Source of the DNA: Triticum aestivum | Lineage: Eukaryota > Streptophyta > Magnoliopsida > Poales > Poaceae | Length of the DNA: 64,000 nucleotides | Assembly: GCF_018294505.1 (NCBI RefSeq) | Contig: NC_057804.1 | Coordinates: 251,698,219-251,762,218, forward strand | Direction: 5' to 3' | Part shown: positions 54,675 to 64,000 of the stretch, in pieces | Layout: the number at the start of each line of letters is the position of its first letter | Numbering within the stretch: position 1 is the stretch's first letter | Program-made: the position numbers and the translations under genes | Notes under the pieces: generated by a model | What the model was told of the DNA's origin: nothing | Databases searched by the model: none | Seen by the model: the letters and a program-made list of their open reading frames with translations, nothing else

Positions 54675-54680
<6 letters not shown>
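54297..54680. mobile_element. MITE with ~40-bp terminal inverted repeats, inserted in TA repeats
   Basis: The left end TATAGGACAAATTATATC followed by TACCACC-AGTGGTAGTTACC matches the inward-read right end TATAGGAAAAATACATCC followed by TACCACCTAGTGGTAGTTACC over about 40 bp. Each TIR itself contains the hairpin word TACCAC-AGTGGTA. The interior repeats TATGTAGTAT/TAGTATATA words. Flanking DNA on both sides is (TA)n, so the TSD is hidden. The superfamily is not assigned. Confidence 0.75.

Positions 54681-54740
<60 letters not shown>
54677..54740. repeat. (TA)n microsatellite
   Basis: About 31 uninterrupted TA units adjoin the right end of the MITE. Short tyrosine/isoleucine repeat frames here are artefacts. 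Confidence 0.95.
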
Positions 54741-54741
<1 letters not shown>

Positions 54742-55059
54742 GAAAGCAATCAACTCAACATAGTGAAGTAAATCATGAAGATAAGTTGAAAGTTGAAGAC
54801 AAATCAATATGCGAATGTATTCAACTATAACGCCATGAGTGAAACACTTCAAACCAAGAAATTTGGTGGTGGCGTTACCCACCGTATAGGAAGTATTAGA
54901 TTCAGACACGGCGCACAATTATCGTGGCGCTCCGGAGTCAATTCCATGTTAATGTATTCACACTCAGAATGTAAGTCTTCATTGATTGAAGATATACTTT
55001 ACTTCGTGTGTTACACATCTAAGTCATCAACATGCATAAGTGTTAGGATGTGTGCCTAA

Positions 55060-58000
55060 TCACAGGACATTTGAGGATTCCAAGATATTTAGCTCACACC
55101 GTAACTTGCAAAACCTTTTCTCATCCAAGGGCTTTGTGAAGATATCTGCCAGTTGCTCTTCAGTGTTGACGTGAATGATGTCAATATCTTTCTTCATGAC
55201 ATGATCTCGGAGAAAATGATGACGGATTTCAATGTGCTTTGTCTTCGAGTGCTGAACTGGATTGTTGGCAATCTTGATGGCGCTTTCGTTATCGCAGAAG
55301 AGAGGGACTTGCTTCAGATTGATGCCATAGTCCTTGAGAGTTTGCTTCATCCACAGAAGCTGAGCACAACAAGATCCAGCGGCAATGTATTCAGAGTCAG
55401 CAGTTGAGAGTGATACATAGTTTTGCTTCTTTGAAGACCAACAGACAAGTGATCGTCCCATAAAGTGATATGTGCCTGATGTAGACTTGCGATCGACCTT
55501 GTCACCAGCATAATCAGCATCCGAGAATCCAACCAGATCAAATCTTGAGCCCTTTGGATACCATAATCCGAGTGTTGGGGTGTAAGCCAAATATCTAAGA
55601 ATTCGCTTCACAGCTAAGTGATGCGATTCCTCTGGTGCCGCTTGGAATCGAGCACACATGCAAACACTAAGCATAATATCTGGCCTAGATGCACATAGGT
55701 AAAGTAAAGAACCAATCATGGAGCGGTATACCTTTTGATCGAACTCTTTACCATTGTCGTCGGGACCAAGTTGATGTTTGTCTGGCATTGGCGTCGTGTA
55801 ACCTTTGCAATCTTGCATGCTGAACTTCTTCAGACAGTCTTTGAGATATTTTTCTTGAGATATGAAGATGTCATTTCTTTGCTGACGAATTTGAAGACCA
55901 AGGAAGAACTTCAGCTCACCCATCATGGACATCCGATATTGCTCTTGCATCATGTATCCAAACTCATCACTATACTTCTGATTGGTGCAGCCGAAGATTA
56001 TGTCATCCACATATATTTGGCATACAAACAGTTCACCATCATATGTCTTCGTGAAGAGTGTGGGATCTAGGGATCCTGGTTTGAAGCCTTTGCTCTTCAG
56101 GAAGTCTTTGATTGTATCATACCAAGCGTGAGGAGCTTGTTTGAGGCCATACAGTGCTTTGTTTAGTTTGTACACCATATCAGGATGTTCTGGATCTTCA
56201 AAGCCAGGTGGTTGAGCAACATACACTTCTTCTTCAATCTTGCCATTGAGGAAAGCACTCTTCACATCCATTTGATATAGCAAGATGTTGTGGTGATTAG
56301 CATAGGCTAGCAGTATTCGAATAGCTTCAAGCCTAGCCACCGGAGCAAATGTTTCATCGAAGTCGATTCCTTCAACTTGAGTATATCCTTGAGCCACAAG
56401 ACGTGCTTTGTTTCTGACGACTTGACCATGCTCATCTTGTTTGTTCAGATATATCCATTTAGTGCCAATAATGTTATGTTTGCGAGGGTCAGGTCGCTTG
56501 ACAAGTTCCCAAACATTATTCAGCTTGAACTGTTGAAGTTCTTCTTGCATGGCTTGAATCCATTCAGGTTCCATAAAGGCTTCAACAACTTTCTTGGGTT
56601 CAGATATTGATACAAATGAAAAGTGCCCACAGAAATTTGCTAACTGTGTTGCTCTTGAGCGAGTAAGCGGACCAGGTGCATTGATGCTATCAATTATCTT
56701 CTCAATTTGTACTTCATTTGCAACATGAGGATGAACTGGACGAAGCCCTTGCTCATGCTGATCACTGTCATCATTGGGAGGATTGTCTTCGGTCTGAGCA
56801 TTGTCTTCAGATTGGTTTGGTGCAGAAATGATAAGTTCCTCTTCAGGCTGTGCTTCAGAGAGCATGATTTCACCAGTTCCCATCAGCTTGATAGATTCAC
56901 TAGAAGGAGCTTCATCTAATGTGTTTGGTAGGAGCTCTCGTTGTGAACCATTGGTTTCATCAAATCACACGTCCATAGTTTCAATGATTTTGTAGTGAAA
57001 GAGGTTGAAGACTCTGTAAGAGTGTGAATCCTTTCCATAACCGAGCATGAAGCCTTCGTGAGCTTGGGTTCAAATTTTGACTTCTGATGGGGATCCTTGA
57101 TCCAGCATCTAGCACCAAAAACTCTGAAGTAGCTGACATTTGGCTTCTTGCTAGTAAGGAGCTCATAGGATGTTTTGCCTAGAAGCTTATGGATGTAGAC
57201 ACGGTTGATGATGTGACAAGCTGTATCAATAGCTTCAGGCCAAAACTTTCTTGGTGTCTTGTACTCGTCGAGCATTGTTCGAGCCATCTCAATGAGGGTT
57301 CTGTTCTTGCGCTCAACAATGCCATTTTGCTGAGGTGTTTATGGGGAAGAGAATTCATGAGTGATTCCCATTGTATCCAGATAAAGATCAAGCCCGGTGT
57401 TCTTGAATTCAGTGCCGTTATCACTTCTGATATGCTTGATCTTGACGCCATAGTTGTTCATTGCTCAATTGGCGAATCGTGTGAAGACATCTTGTAGTTC
57501 AGTCTTGTAGAGAATTATGTGCACCCATGTATATCTTGAGTAGTCATCAACAATGACAAAGCCATAGAGACACGCTGTTGTTGTGAGGGTAGAGTAGTGG
57601 GTAGGGCCAAATAAGTCCATGTGCAACAGCTCAAAGGGTTGAGATGTCGTCATGATTGTCTTCGAGGGGTGTTTGGCCCTAGTCATCTTTCCAGCTTCGC
57701 AGGCACCACACAAATGATCTTTCTTGAACTTGACACCTTCGATGCCTATGGCATGCTTCTTATTGACGAGAGTGTGTAAGTTCCTCATGCCAGCATGCCC
57801 CAGCCTTCGATACCAGAGCCAGCATTCTGAAGCTTTTGCAAGAAGACATACGGCAAGCTGTGGACTTGCTGAGAAATCTACCATGTATAGATCACCTTTC
57901 CTGTACCCTTCAAAGACTAGAGACTTGTCAGATTCCATTAGTACAAGGCAACGATATTTTTTGAATATCACAATCATGTTTAAGTCACAAAGCATTGAGA

Positions 58001-58232
58001 CAGACATTAAGTTGAATCCAAGGGATTCAACAAGCATCACTTTATCCATGCGTTGATCCTTTGAGATTGCAACTTTACCTAGACCCAATACCTTGCCTTT
58101 ACCAGTGTCAGCAAATGTGATTTGACTCTTGTCGGATGGACGTAAGGTTGAGTCCATGAGAAGACTTCGATCACCAGTCATATGATTAGTGCATCCGCTG
58201 TCCATAATCCATTCTGAAGCATGAGGTGTCAT
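55060..58232 (-). pseudogene. pol: pol of element H (protease-integrase-RT-RNase H), broken
   Basis: Reading down from plus 58232: a copia protease motif MDSGCTNHMTGD, the GAG-pre-integrase region (LWYRRLGHAGMRNLHTL, CGACEAGKMTRAKH), integrase (LLHMDLFGP, DDYSRYTW), then RT with [32 protein letters not shown] and DKHQLGP, and RNase H ([41 protein letters not shown]). It ends at the stop at 55060. Lesions: in-frame stops at plus 57465-57467 and 57339-57341, a one-base frameshift near plus 57065, and TGA at plus 56965-56967 in the new frame. From 56883 downward 607 codons covering RT and RNase H are open. Polyprotein processing by the aspartic protease and cDNA integration are the family roles. 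This copy cannot make full-length pol. Confidence 0.9.
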
Positions 58233-58472
58233 ACCCTACAGTGCAGTTAGGAGGATAGGCTTCACAAGGTATGTTGTGAAGCATAAGCATTTGACGCAGA
58301 CTTGGATTATCACAACTTAGATGAAGGTTAGCACACAGTATGACAGGTAAGTGATTCATTGTGGAATACATAGTAACTCATTTTATCATGCGTCCCTTTG
58401 TGTTTTAGGTCCCCAGCAATAATATCAGACACCTTTGATTGCTGGCTGGAGACCATATTCTGCAAAAGAGAG

Positions 58473-60153
58473 TTAATTCTCCTTCACCACCCACATCTTC
58501 AGGGGTGGCTTAGAAGCAATGAGTCTAAGTGCAGCATCTGAGAATTTCGGCTTTGAAGCCCTAGCAAATAGCCTTGCAGGAGATGAATGATACTCATATG
58601 AATAAGCAGAAAAGTTCTTAGTCCTATGAACATGGCGGTTTGAGGACACACATTCATATTCATAAGTTTGAGTACTATTTCCCTGCAAAACATTGGCGTT
58701 AGGGTGACTCAAGTGAGTCCTGTATTCGTAAGAAGCCGCTGGACCATATGATGCCTTTGGTCTGGGCTTTGTCTTCTTCCCAGGTGGTGTCATGATGACA
58801 TTCAATGGAAGATTCTTAAGGCAGCTTTTGGGAACCCAGATCTTCTTCATAGGTGGTCCATTCCTGCAGTTAGTACCAATATACCTGGCAAACACTTCAC
58901 CATTCTGATTTTTGAACAGCTTATAGTTTGCATCAAAGGATTCATTAATGATAATAGGATTAGCACAGGTAAAGCCAGATAAAGTGGATGGATCCACTGA
59001 GGGTTCCTTTGTAGCAACCCATGTGGTTTTGGGATACTGCTCAGGCTTCCAGTAGGAACCATCAGCATTCATTTTCCTCTCGAACCCAACACCCTCTTTC
59101 CTAGGGTTTCGGTTCAGAATCTGCTTTTTGAGGACATCACAAAGTGTCTGATGCGCTTTCAGACTTTTGTACATCCCCGTTTCAAGCAATGTCTTCAACC
59201 TAGCATTTTCATCAGCAATAGTAGTGGTATCCTCAGTAGAGGGGTTAGTTTCCACATCAGTTGTTGAAGACAAGGCAACAGTAGCAGCAGTGGAACATTC
59301 AGCAACAGAGATAGCATTATTATGCTCAATGCATTTTAAACATGGTGGTTCAAGTTCTCCTGAACAACGTTGATTTGTTGAGCAAGTAATGAATCGTGAT
59401 TCTTTAGAAGATCTTCATAATCCACTCTTATCTTTTCAAGATCTTGCTTTCTTTGAAGACATTCATAAGAAAGCTTCTCATGATCAGACACGAGAGCATT
59501 ATGTTGATCTTGAAGGGCGTCAAACTTGGAATGAAGTCTTTGAAGACTCTCAACCAATGCTTTTGACTGATCCATTTCTTCACCCAACATATCATCGCTC
59601 TTACCAAGCATGTTTTGAACCTTTTCCAAAGCTCTTTGTTGTTTAGTGGCAAGGGAAGAAAGTTTGACATAGCTGGGGCCAAATTCATCACCTCATTCAT
59701 CATCACTAGTTTCAGAGAGGTAGCATTCAGTTACCTTAGCACCCCCTTCCAAGAGGCATGGTGAGGATGAAGACGATTCAGGTGGAAAGGTCATCTCCTT
59801 AATAGATTCCTTGAAATCATCAAGCCAAGGATCATGATGATTAAGATGACCTTCATAGACCTCAGAAAGCCGGTCCCAGATTAGCTTCGCGTGATTGAGG
59901 TGCATGACGTTTCTGAATTGATTTCGGACAGACAGGAGCAGATGACATCCTTCGCTGTGAGGTTCAGTAGAGTGTACTTGTGAATGTCATCAGCCTCTGC
60001 CATCTTGCATAGATCGGTAAGACCAATCTCAGTGACGGTCCACAGTTTGCTATTCATAGCCATGATTCGCTTCTTCATCATGGCTTTCCACCGTGGATAC
60101 TCATGACCGTCAAAGGTGGGACAAGATACGTTCCTCAATCCTGCAGTCGACAT
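58473..60153 (-). pseudogene. gag: gag of element H, frameshifted, no zinc knuckle visible
   Basis: It starts at ATG plus 60153 (MSTAGLRNVSCPTFDGHEYP), 48 bp after the PBS. The N-terminus is UBN2-like (FDGHEYPRWKAMMKKRI), and HAKLIWDRLSEVYEGH matches the NAKEIWDTL block of gag in element B. The frame changes near plus 59925 and again near 59355, with a TGA at about plus 59693. Pieces 59693-59905, 59336-59629 (coiled coil) and 58473-59273 carry the rest, the last containing GVGFERKMNADG, also found near the end of B gag. Between YEGH and the coiled coil, the segment corresponding to the second half of UBN2 and the CCHC knuckle of B is missing. Whether that is family-wide or a deletion is unknown. 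About 240 bp with stops separates it from the protease. Confidence 0.78.
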
Positions 60154-60200
60154 AGCTAAACTCCAGGTGGTTAAACCGAACACAGAGAACAAGGGAGTAC

Positions 60201-60216
60201 CTCGCTCTGATACCAA
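60201..60216 (-). other. PBS of element H (initiator-Met type)
   Basis: Minus strand TTGGTATCAGAGCGAG starts one base after the 5' LTR end. Confidence 0.85.
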
Positions 60217-60217
60217 T

Positions 60218-61555
60218 TGAAAGTGCTAGTTATCGACTAGAGGGGGGGGGGGTGAATAGGCGATTTTTATCAAAGTCTTCAAAACGTGAAAGTTTTGAAG
60301 ACAAACAATAGAAATGACCTAATTGATATGCATCGGAAGATATACTACAACAAGCAAGCCATAGTCAAGTATGCAATAGTGTTAACGTGCGAAGACTAAT
60401 AGCAGCTAGGTAGTAAGGATTAGGATGGAAGATAGTATGAAGCCAATCAACAATAGTAGTCAAGCAATGAAGTCAAACAGATAAGACAGATAAGCAATGA
60501 CTTCACAAAGACAAACTCAAAGTAAAGGAGGGAAGGGATAGAACCAGTCACTTGTTGAAGACACATGATTTGTTGGACCAGTTCCAGTTGCTGTGACAAC
60601 TATACGTCTGGTTAGGGAGTCTAAGATTCAACTCAGAAGACCGCGTCTTCACCTTATTCCCCTTGAGCTAAGGACACCCAATCCTCGCCCAATCACTCTG
60701 GTAAGTCTTCAAGGTAGACTTCCGAACCTTCACAGACTTCGTTCACCGGCAATCCACAATGACTCTTGGATGCTCAGAACGCGACGCCTAACCGGCTAGA
60801 GGATACACAGTCCTCAAGTGTAATAAGTCTTCAGGTCACACCGACAGAAAGACTTCAGTGATGCCTAACACTCTTTGGCTCTGGGTGTTTGGGCTTTGTC
60901 CTTGCAAGGATTTCTCTCTCAAAGGCTTCGAGGTGGGTTGCTCTCAAAATGACAAAAGCCGTAAACTAACTCTGAGCAGCCACCAATTTATGGTGTAGGG
61001 GGTGGGCTATTTATAGCCACAAGGCAACCCGACCTGATATGTCTGAAATGACCCTGGGTCACTAAGGAACTAACACGTGTTCCAACGGTCAGATTTCAAA
61101 CACACACGGCAACTTTACTTGGGCTAGAAGCAAAGCTGACTCATCCAGCTCTGGATAAGATTTGCTCTCATTGTCTTCGCTCGAAGACATAGGATTTGGG
61201 TTGAGCATCACTTCAGTCACTCTGACTTTGTTCACTTGGACCCCACTTAACAGTACGGTGGTTCTTATGACTCAACAAAGAAGAAAAGGAAACAACGAAA
61301 CAACTCAGTCTTCGTGCTCCATAGTCTTCACTCAATGTCTTCTCATGTCATAGTCTTCAGTGTGAATATCTTCACACACCACCATTGTCTTCAATGTCTT
61401 CATACATTTTTAGGGGTCATCTCCGGTAGGTAAACCGAATCATTGAGGGACACTTCCTGCGTTATCCTACAATTCTCACAAACGCATTAGTCCCTCAACC
61501 AACTTTGTCGTCAATACTCCAAAACCAACTAGGGGTGGCACTAGATGCACTTACA
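60218..61555 (-). repeat. 5' LTR of element H (1338 bp)
   Basis: Plus-strand TGAAAGTGCTAGTTATCG... to ...CTAGATGCACTTACA, i.e. the minus-strand LTR TGTAAGTGC...CTTTCA. It is near-identical to 47164-48496. The longer G run (60241-60250) and scattered substitutions are the differences seen. Confidence 0.93.
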
Positions 61556-62383
61556 GTGTCGTCTAGGGAAAGATAGTGAACGGGTGCTTACCCCGGGTAC
61601 TTGAGGTACCGCGGGTCATGGACGACACGGAAGTTCCCCGGATCTTGTGGGTAAAGTGTGCAACCTCTGCAGAGTGTAAAACTATTCGAATAGCCGTGCC
61701 CACAGTCAAGGACAGTTGGGTAACCGCTCTTGGGCTACGTCCACATGTTTACAAACTAGTGTGTGTTTGGATAATTGGGAAGATCTACTTGGGTCAAGTC
61801 AAAGGACTTGACATGATTGAGTTGGGTTGATGCCCTCTCTATTTATGTTGATATCTGTAACCTGTCCTCATGGTTACTTGAATTCTCCTGATGCATGTCT
61901 TACAAGTTGTTGAACATGTCATTGCACTCAAATCTAGCTTTCTGCAAAAATTGACCTATATCATGCATTGTTGTATCTTGAACCAAAACATGGGTTGCTT
62001 GCAAGTACTTTCAAAGTACTCATTGGCTTGCCACTGGTTATTTAATTGGCCAGGAATGGAAGAACAGGAATGCGAAGAAGTGTTCTTTGGAGACGAACAT
62101 GCGAACTAGGACGTTTCCCAGTCAGAATGCATGTAGGGTTAAGGCAGATGGCATGGGTTCTACTTATCGACGAAGATTTCCGATGCTTAATTTTATTTGG
62201 TATTCAGCCCCTGTGGCTTTATCTATGTAAGACTTGACCATAATGGTCATAATTTGTGTAAGACGCTATGTATGGATGTAAGACTCTTGTTATTCAGCTT
62301 CTATGTTTTCAGTGATCATTGATCTCTAGGATCACTATACAGGTGCATTCGGTGATCACGACTTATGAGTCGGGGTCCCCACA
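61556..62383 (+). repeat. 5' LTR of element G, second segment
   Basis: Resumes with the GTGTC TSD copy and CGTCTAGGG and ends GGGTCCCCACA. The PBS follows at 62388. Confidence 0.75.
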
Positions 62384-64000
62384 GAGCTGGTATCAGAGCC
62401 ATCCTGACTGTAGGAAGCCTTAGTTAGCATGGTCGTTAGTTAGGGTAAAACTATTTCCAAAACTACTACTAGTTTTCAAAACTATCTGTACTTCTCTTCC
62501 CTTCTCCGTTTTTTCGAAAACTAAGGTATACTTTCCTTATTGATCTCTTCCCCTTCAAAACATTTGGTCGCTAGAACCCTTATGCCCCTGACCACTAGAT
62601 TCCTTGTAATCCTCATGGATAATCTAGAAGGAAGATGCCTTGCTAGACATTCACCCACATCTCCCGAACACAAGATTGGCGACATCACAACAAGACGATA
62701 CCAACAGAAGATACGTCCTCGAGGAATGAGGACCTGAAGACCCAGGAGATGGTGACACCCTTGACACTGCCCAAGATGATGCAACCTTAGCCTACGATGA
62801 TCAGGGCATAGAATATGCAAGATCATGATATACATCGCTAATAGAGTAATCCTGTCACTACCGTTGTTGTATCGGCAACCACCAATGGATGAGAACCTAG
62901 CCATTTGGTCCGCCTCACCATAGTGAGCAGGAAAACGGTTCTCCTCATCCCCCACTCTTGGTGTCGATGTTGTCATCAACGTAACCGACATGATGGACCT
63001 CTATTACGCCTTGATAATGTCATTGCATAAAGGATTACCTACCTGGTACCATCGACGGCTTAGAAGACAAAAAGGGATCGTCGTGATTATGAAGACAATA
63101 GAAGACCAAGTCAATGCCAGTTACGAGGAGCCACCTTCACCCCATCACTTCAACAAGCAAGAAGTTGTTGAAGAATCTTCAGGCTCAACCCGGATTGTTT
63201 CATCGAACAACTACAAGAGACGTAGCAACACCTAAGGAAAACTCAGAAGACTTAATGAGGCACAAGGCATGACTACTGAGTCCGAGAACCCCTAGGGTAG
63301 GATGAGTCGTGTACCCCCTATGCGCAGTCGAGTCCGTATGATAGTTCGAATAGAACCATGATTGTGTGTTGCTTGTTTTTATTTGTTTGTGTTTTTATAT
63401 AGGTCACACTTTTGCCCTAGGCGACAAGTATGCAACTATATCACCTTCCTCACCTTGTTTCTTTTGTTTGGCCCTCTTTGCACCTGTTTGTTTGCACTAG
63501 CACTATAGAACCCCCTTTAGGCAACCCACCTCCTCTATGCTACTTTTCCCTCTCATCTCTCTCCTCAACCAAAGACCGGCAAGACAAGGTACACCGAGGA
63601 TTCTACTTTGACAACCAACGAGCACTGGAGACTTTTGTTGCAGCCTCCTCGACCAAGTGCAACCCAGTAGTGTTATGTCTACTCCTCAAGATTAGGAACC
63701 CATTCCTAGACCCTTCGAGACTTCATAAGATACCCCAGCTCGAATCCTTAACCATGTGCTTAACCCACAGAATTGCAAGAGAACCTATTAAGCCTCCGTA
63801 ACCTTGCTTATCACTGGGTTCATTAGGGAACTAGTGGACATAGTGCACGAGCACATTATCATCCTAAGATAGCACCAAAACTAATGATGCCATAGGGAAG
63901 ACCAATTTAAGGATATAGGAACAGAGGACAAATGACTTGGTGAGTTTATATCAATGACTTTGAGGAACTATGTGAGACTCTTTGGTGGATTATAAGGCTA
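62384..64000 (+). other. Start of internal region of element G, decayed
   Basis: The PBS TGGTATCAGAGCC (62388-62400) opens the internal domain. Only short frames follow (for example 62990-63235 and 63430-63801) and none shows gag or protease motifs I recognise. Composition and low frame continuity suggest a degenerated gag region or an untranslated leader. It continues past the window. Confidence 0.45.

Larger units (their letters stand above)
47164..61555 (-). mobile_element. Retrotransposon H: complete Sirevirus/Maximus-like copia element, 14.4 kb
   Basis: It reads on the minus strand with 5' LTR 60218-61555 and 3' LTR 47164-48496 (TGTAAGTGCATC...CTAGCACTTTCA) and the TSD GTGTC. The PBS is the complement of TTGGTATCAGAGCGAG (plus 60201-60216). 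The PPT AAAAAGGGGGAGAT is complementary to plus 48497-48510. Order in transcription sense: gag, protease, integrase, RT, RNase H, a 1.8-kb spacer, a 1373-codon ORF2, repeated PPTs, 3' LTR. Size, gene order, extra ORF and multiple PPTs fit the Maximus branch of Sireviruses known in wheat. The exact family name is from memory and unverified. Confidence 0.9.
43381..64000 (+). mobile_element. Retrotransposon G: large gypsy-type element, 5' LTR and start of internal region (right end outside window)
   Basis: The LTR begins TGTCACACCCTG at 43381 and ends ...GGGTCCCCACA at 62383, followed by PBS TGGTATCAGAGCC at 62388-62400. The LTR is split by element H between the TSD copies GTGTC (47159-47163 and 61556-61560). 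Its own length is about 4.6 kb, unusually long. The internal region from 62384 to the window end shows only decayed frames. The 3' LTR lies outside, so the superfamily call rests on LTR style and PBS. Confidence 0.68.

Noticed and set aside
54178..54918. Frames made of Cys-Val or Tyr-Ile repeats
   Set aside because: They are translations of the (CA)n and (TA)n microsatellites.
57179..57451. 90-codon minus frame within the integrase region of H
   Set aside because: It is an alternative-frame shadow; the integrase-like frame with stops at 57465 and 57339 is the homologous one.

Overview
The window is transposon-dominated DNA from a large grass genome. The families point to a Triticeae species (wheat, Aegilops or barley type), but the species cannot be fixed from this sequence alone. 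Almost every base can be placed in a nested stack of transposable elements. The only host gene I can support is a broken, truncated F-box/LRR-type gene at about 41958-42575. Strand-resolved LTR ends (TG...CA), primer-binding sites (PBS), polypurine tracts (PPT) and target-site duplications (TSDs) were read directly. Family names are kept at clade level.

Left part (1-13912): the right-hand ~4.7 kb of a CACTA-type DNA transposon, full of direct repeats and ending in GTAGTG at 4712. It abuts 41 bp before a plus-strand Athila-type LTR (4754-6324). Next come a piece of a second LTR (6325-6729), a minus-strand LTR (6730-8091) with a short internal remnant, a probable second CACTA-like element (8355-11032), and an array of ~500-bp tandem repeats (about 11131-13610). 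One array unit is split by a 772-bp PIF/Harbinger-type element (12185-12956, TSD TAA).

Middle (13912-41787): a three-level Russian doll with all three TSDs intact. Element A (minus strand, Athila-type, tRNA-Asp-like PBS, TSD CCAGT) spans 13917-41782. Its 5' LTR is split by element B (plus strand, copia/Sirevirus-like but without any pol; TSD TATTC; 20985-41602). B's 3' LTR is split by element C (plus strand, Ty3/gypsy Tekay/Del-like, TSD GGTGG; 30236-41258). C carries an intact extra ORF before gag and a single 4.4-kb gag-pol frame broken by two TAG codons and a lysine in place of the integrase catalytic glutamate. The whole stack sits 175 bp upstream of the F-box pseudogene start.

Right part (43381-64000): the 5' LTR of a large gypsy element G (LTR about 4.6 kb once the insertion is removed; PBS at 62388) contains a complete 14.4-kb copia/Sirevirus-like element H (minus strand, 47164-61555, TSD GTGTC). 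H has decayed gag and pol but an uninterrupted ~1370-codon ORF between pol and its 3' LTR.

The most interesting pattern is shared by B and H. Both carry, between gag(-pol) and the 3' LTR, a long sense ORF with the same conserved core (WN-[DE]-EL...QFY), lacking visible membrane segments. In each the ORF is preceded by its own TATA box and a GC-rich leader resembling a plant 5' UTR, and followed by repeated PPT-like tracts. In B the leader also carries the TCGGT-NNN-ACCGA motif array that occupies the LTR upstream of its TATA box. This suggests an LTR-independent second transcription unit in these elements.
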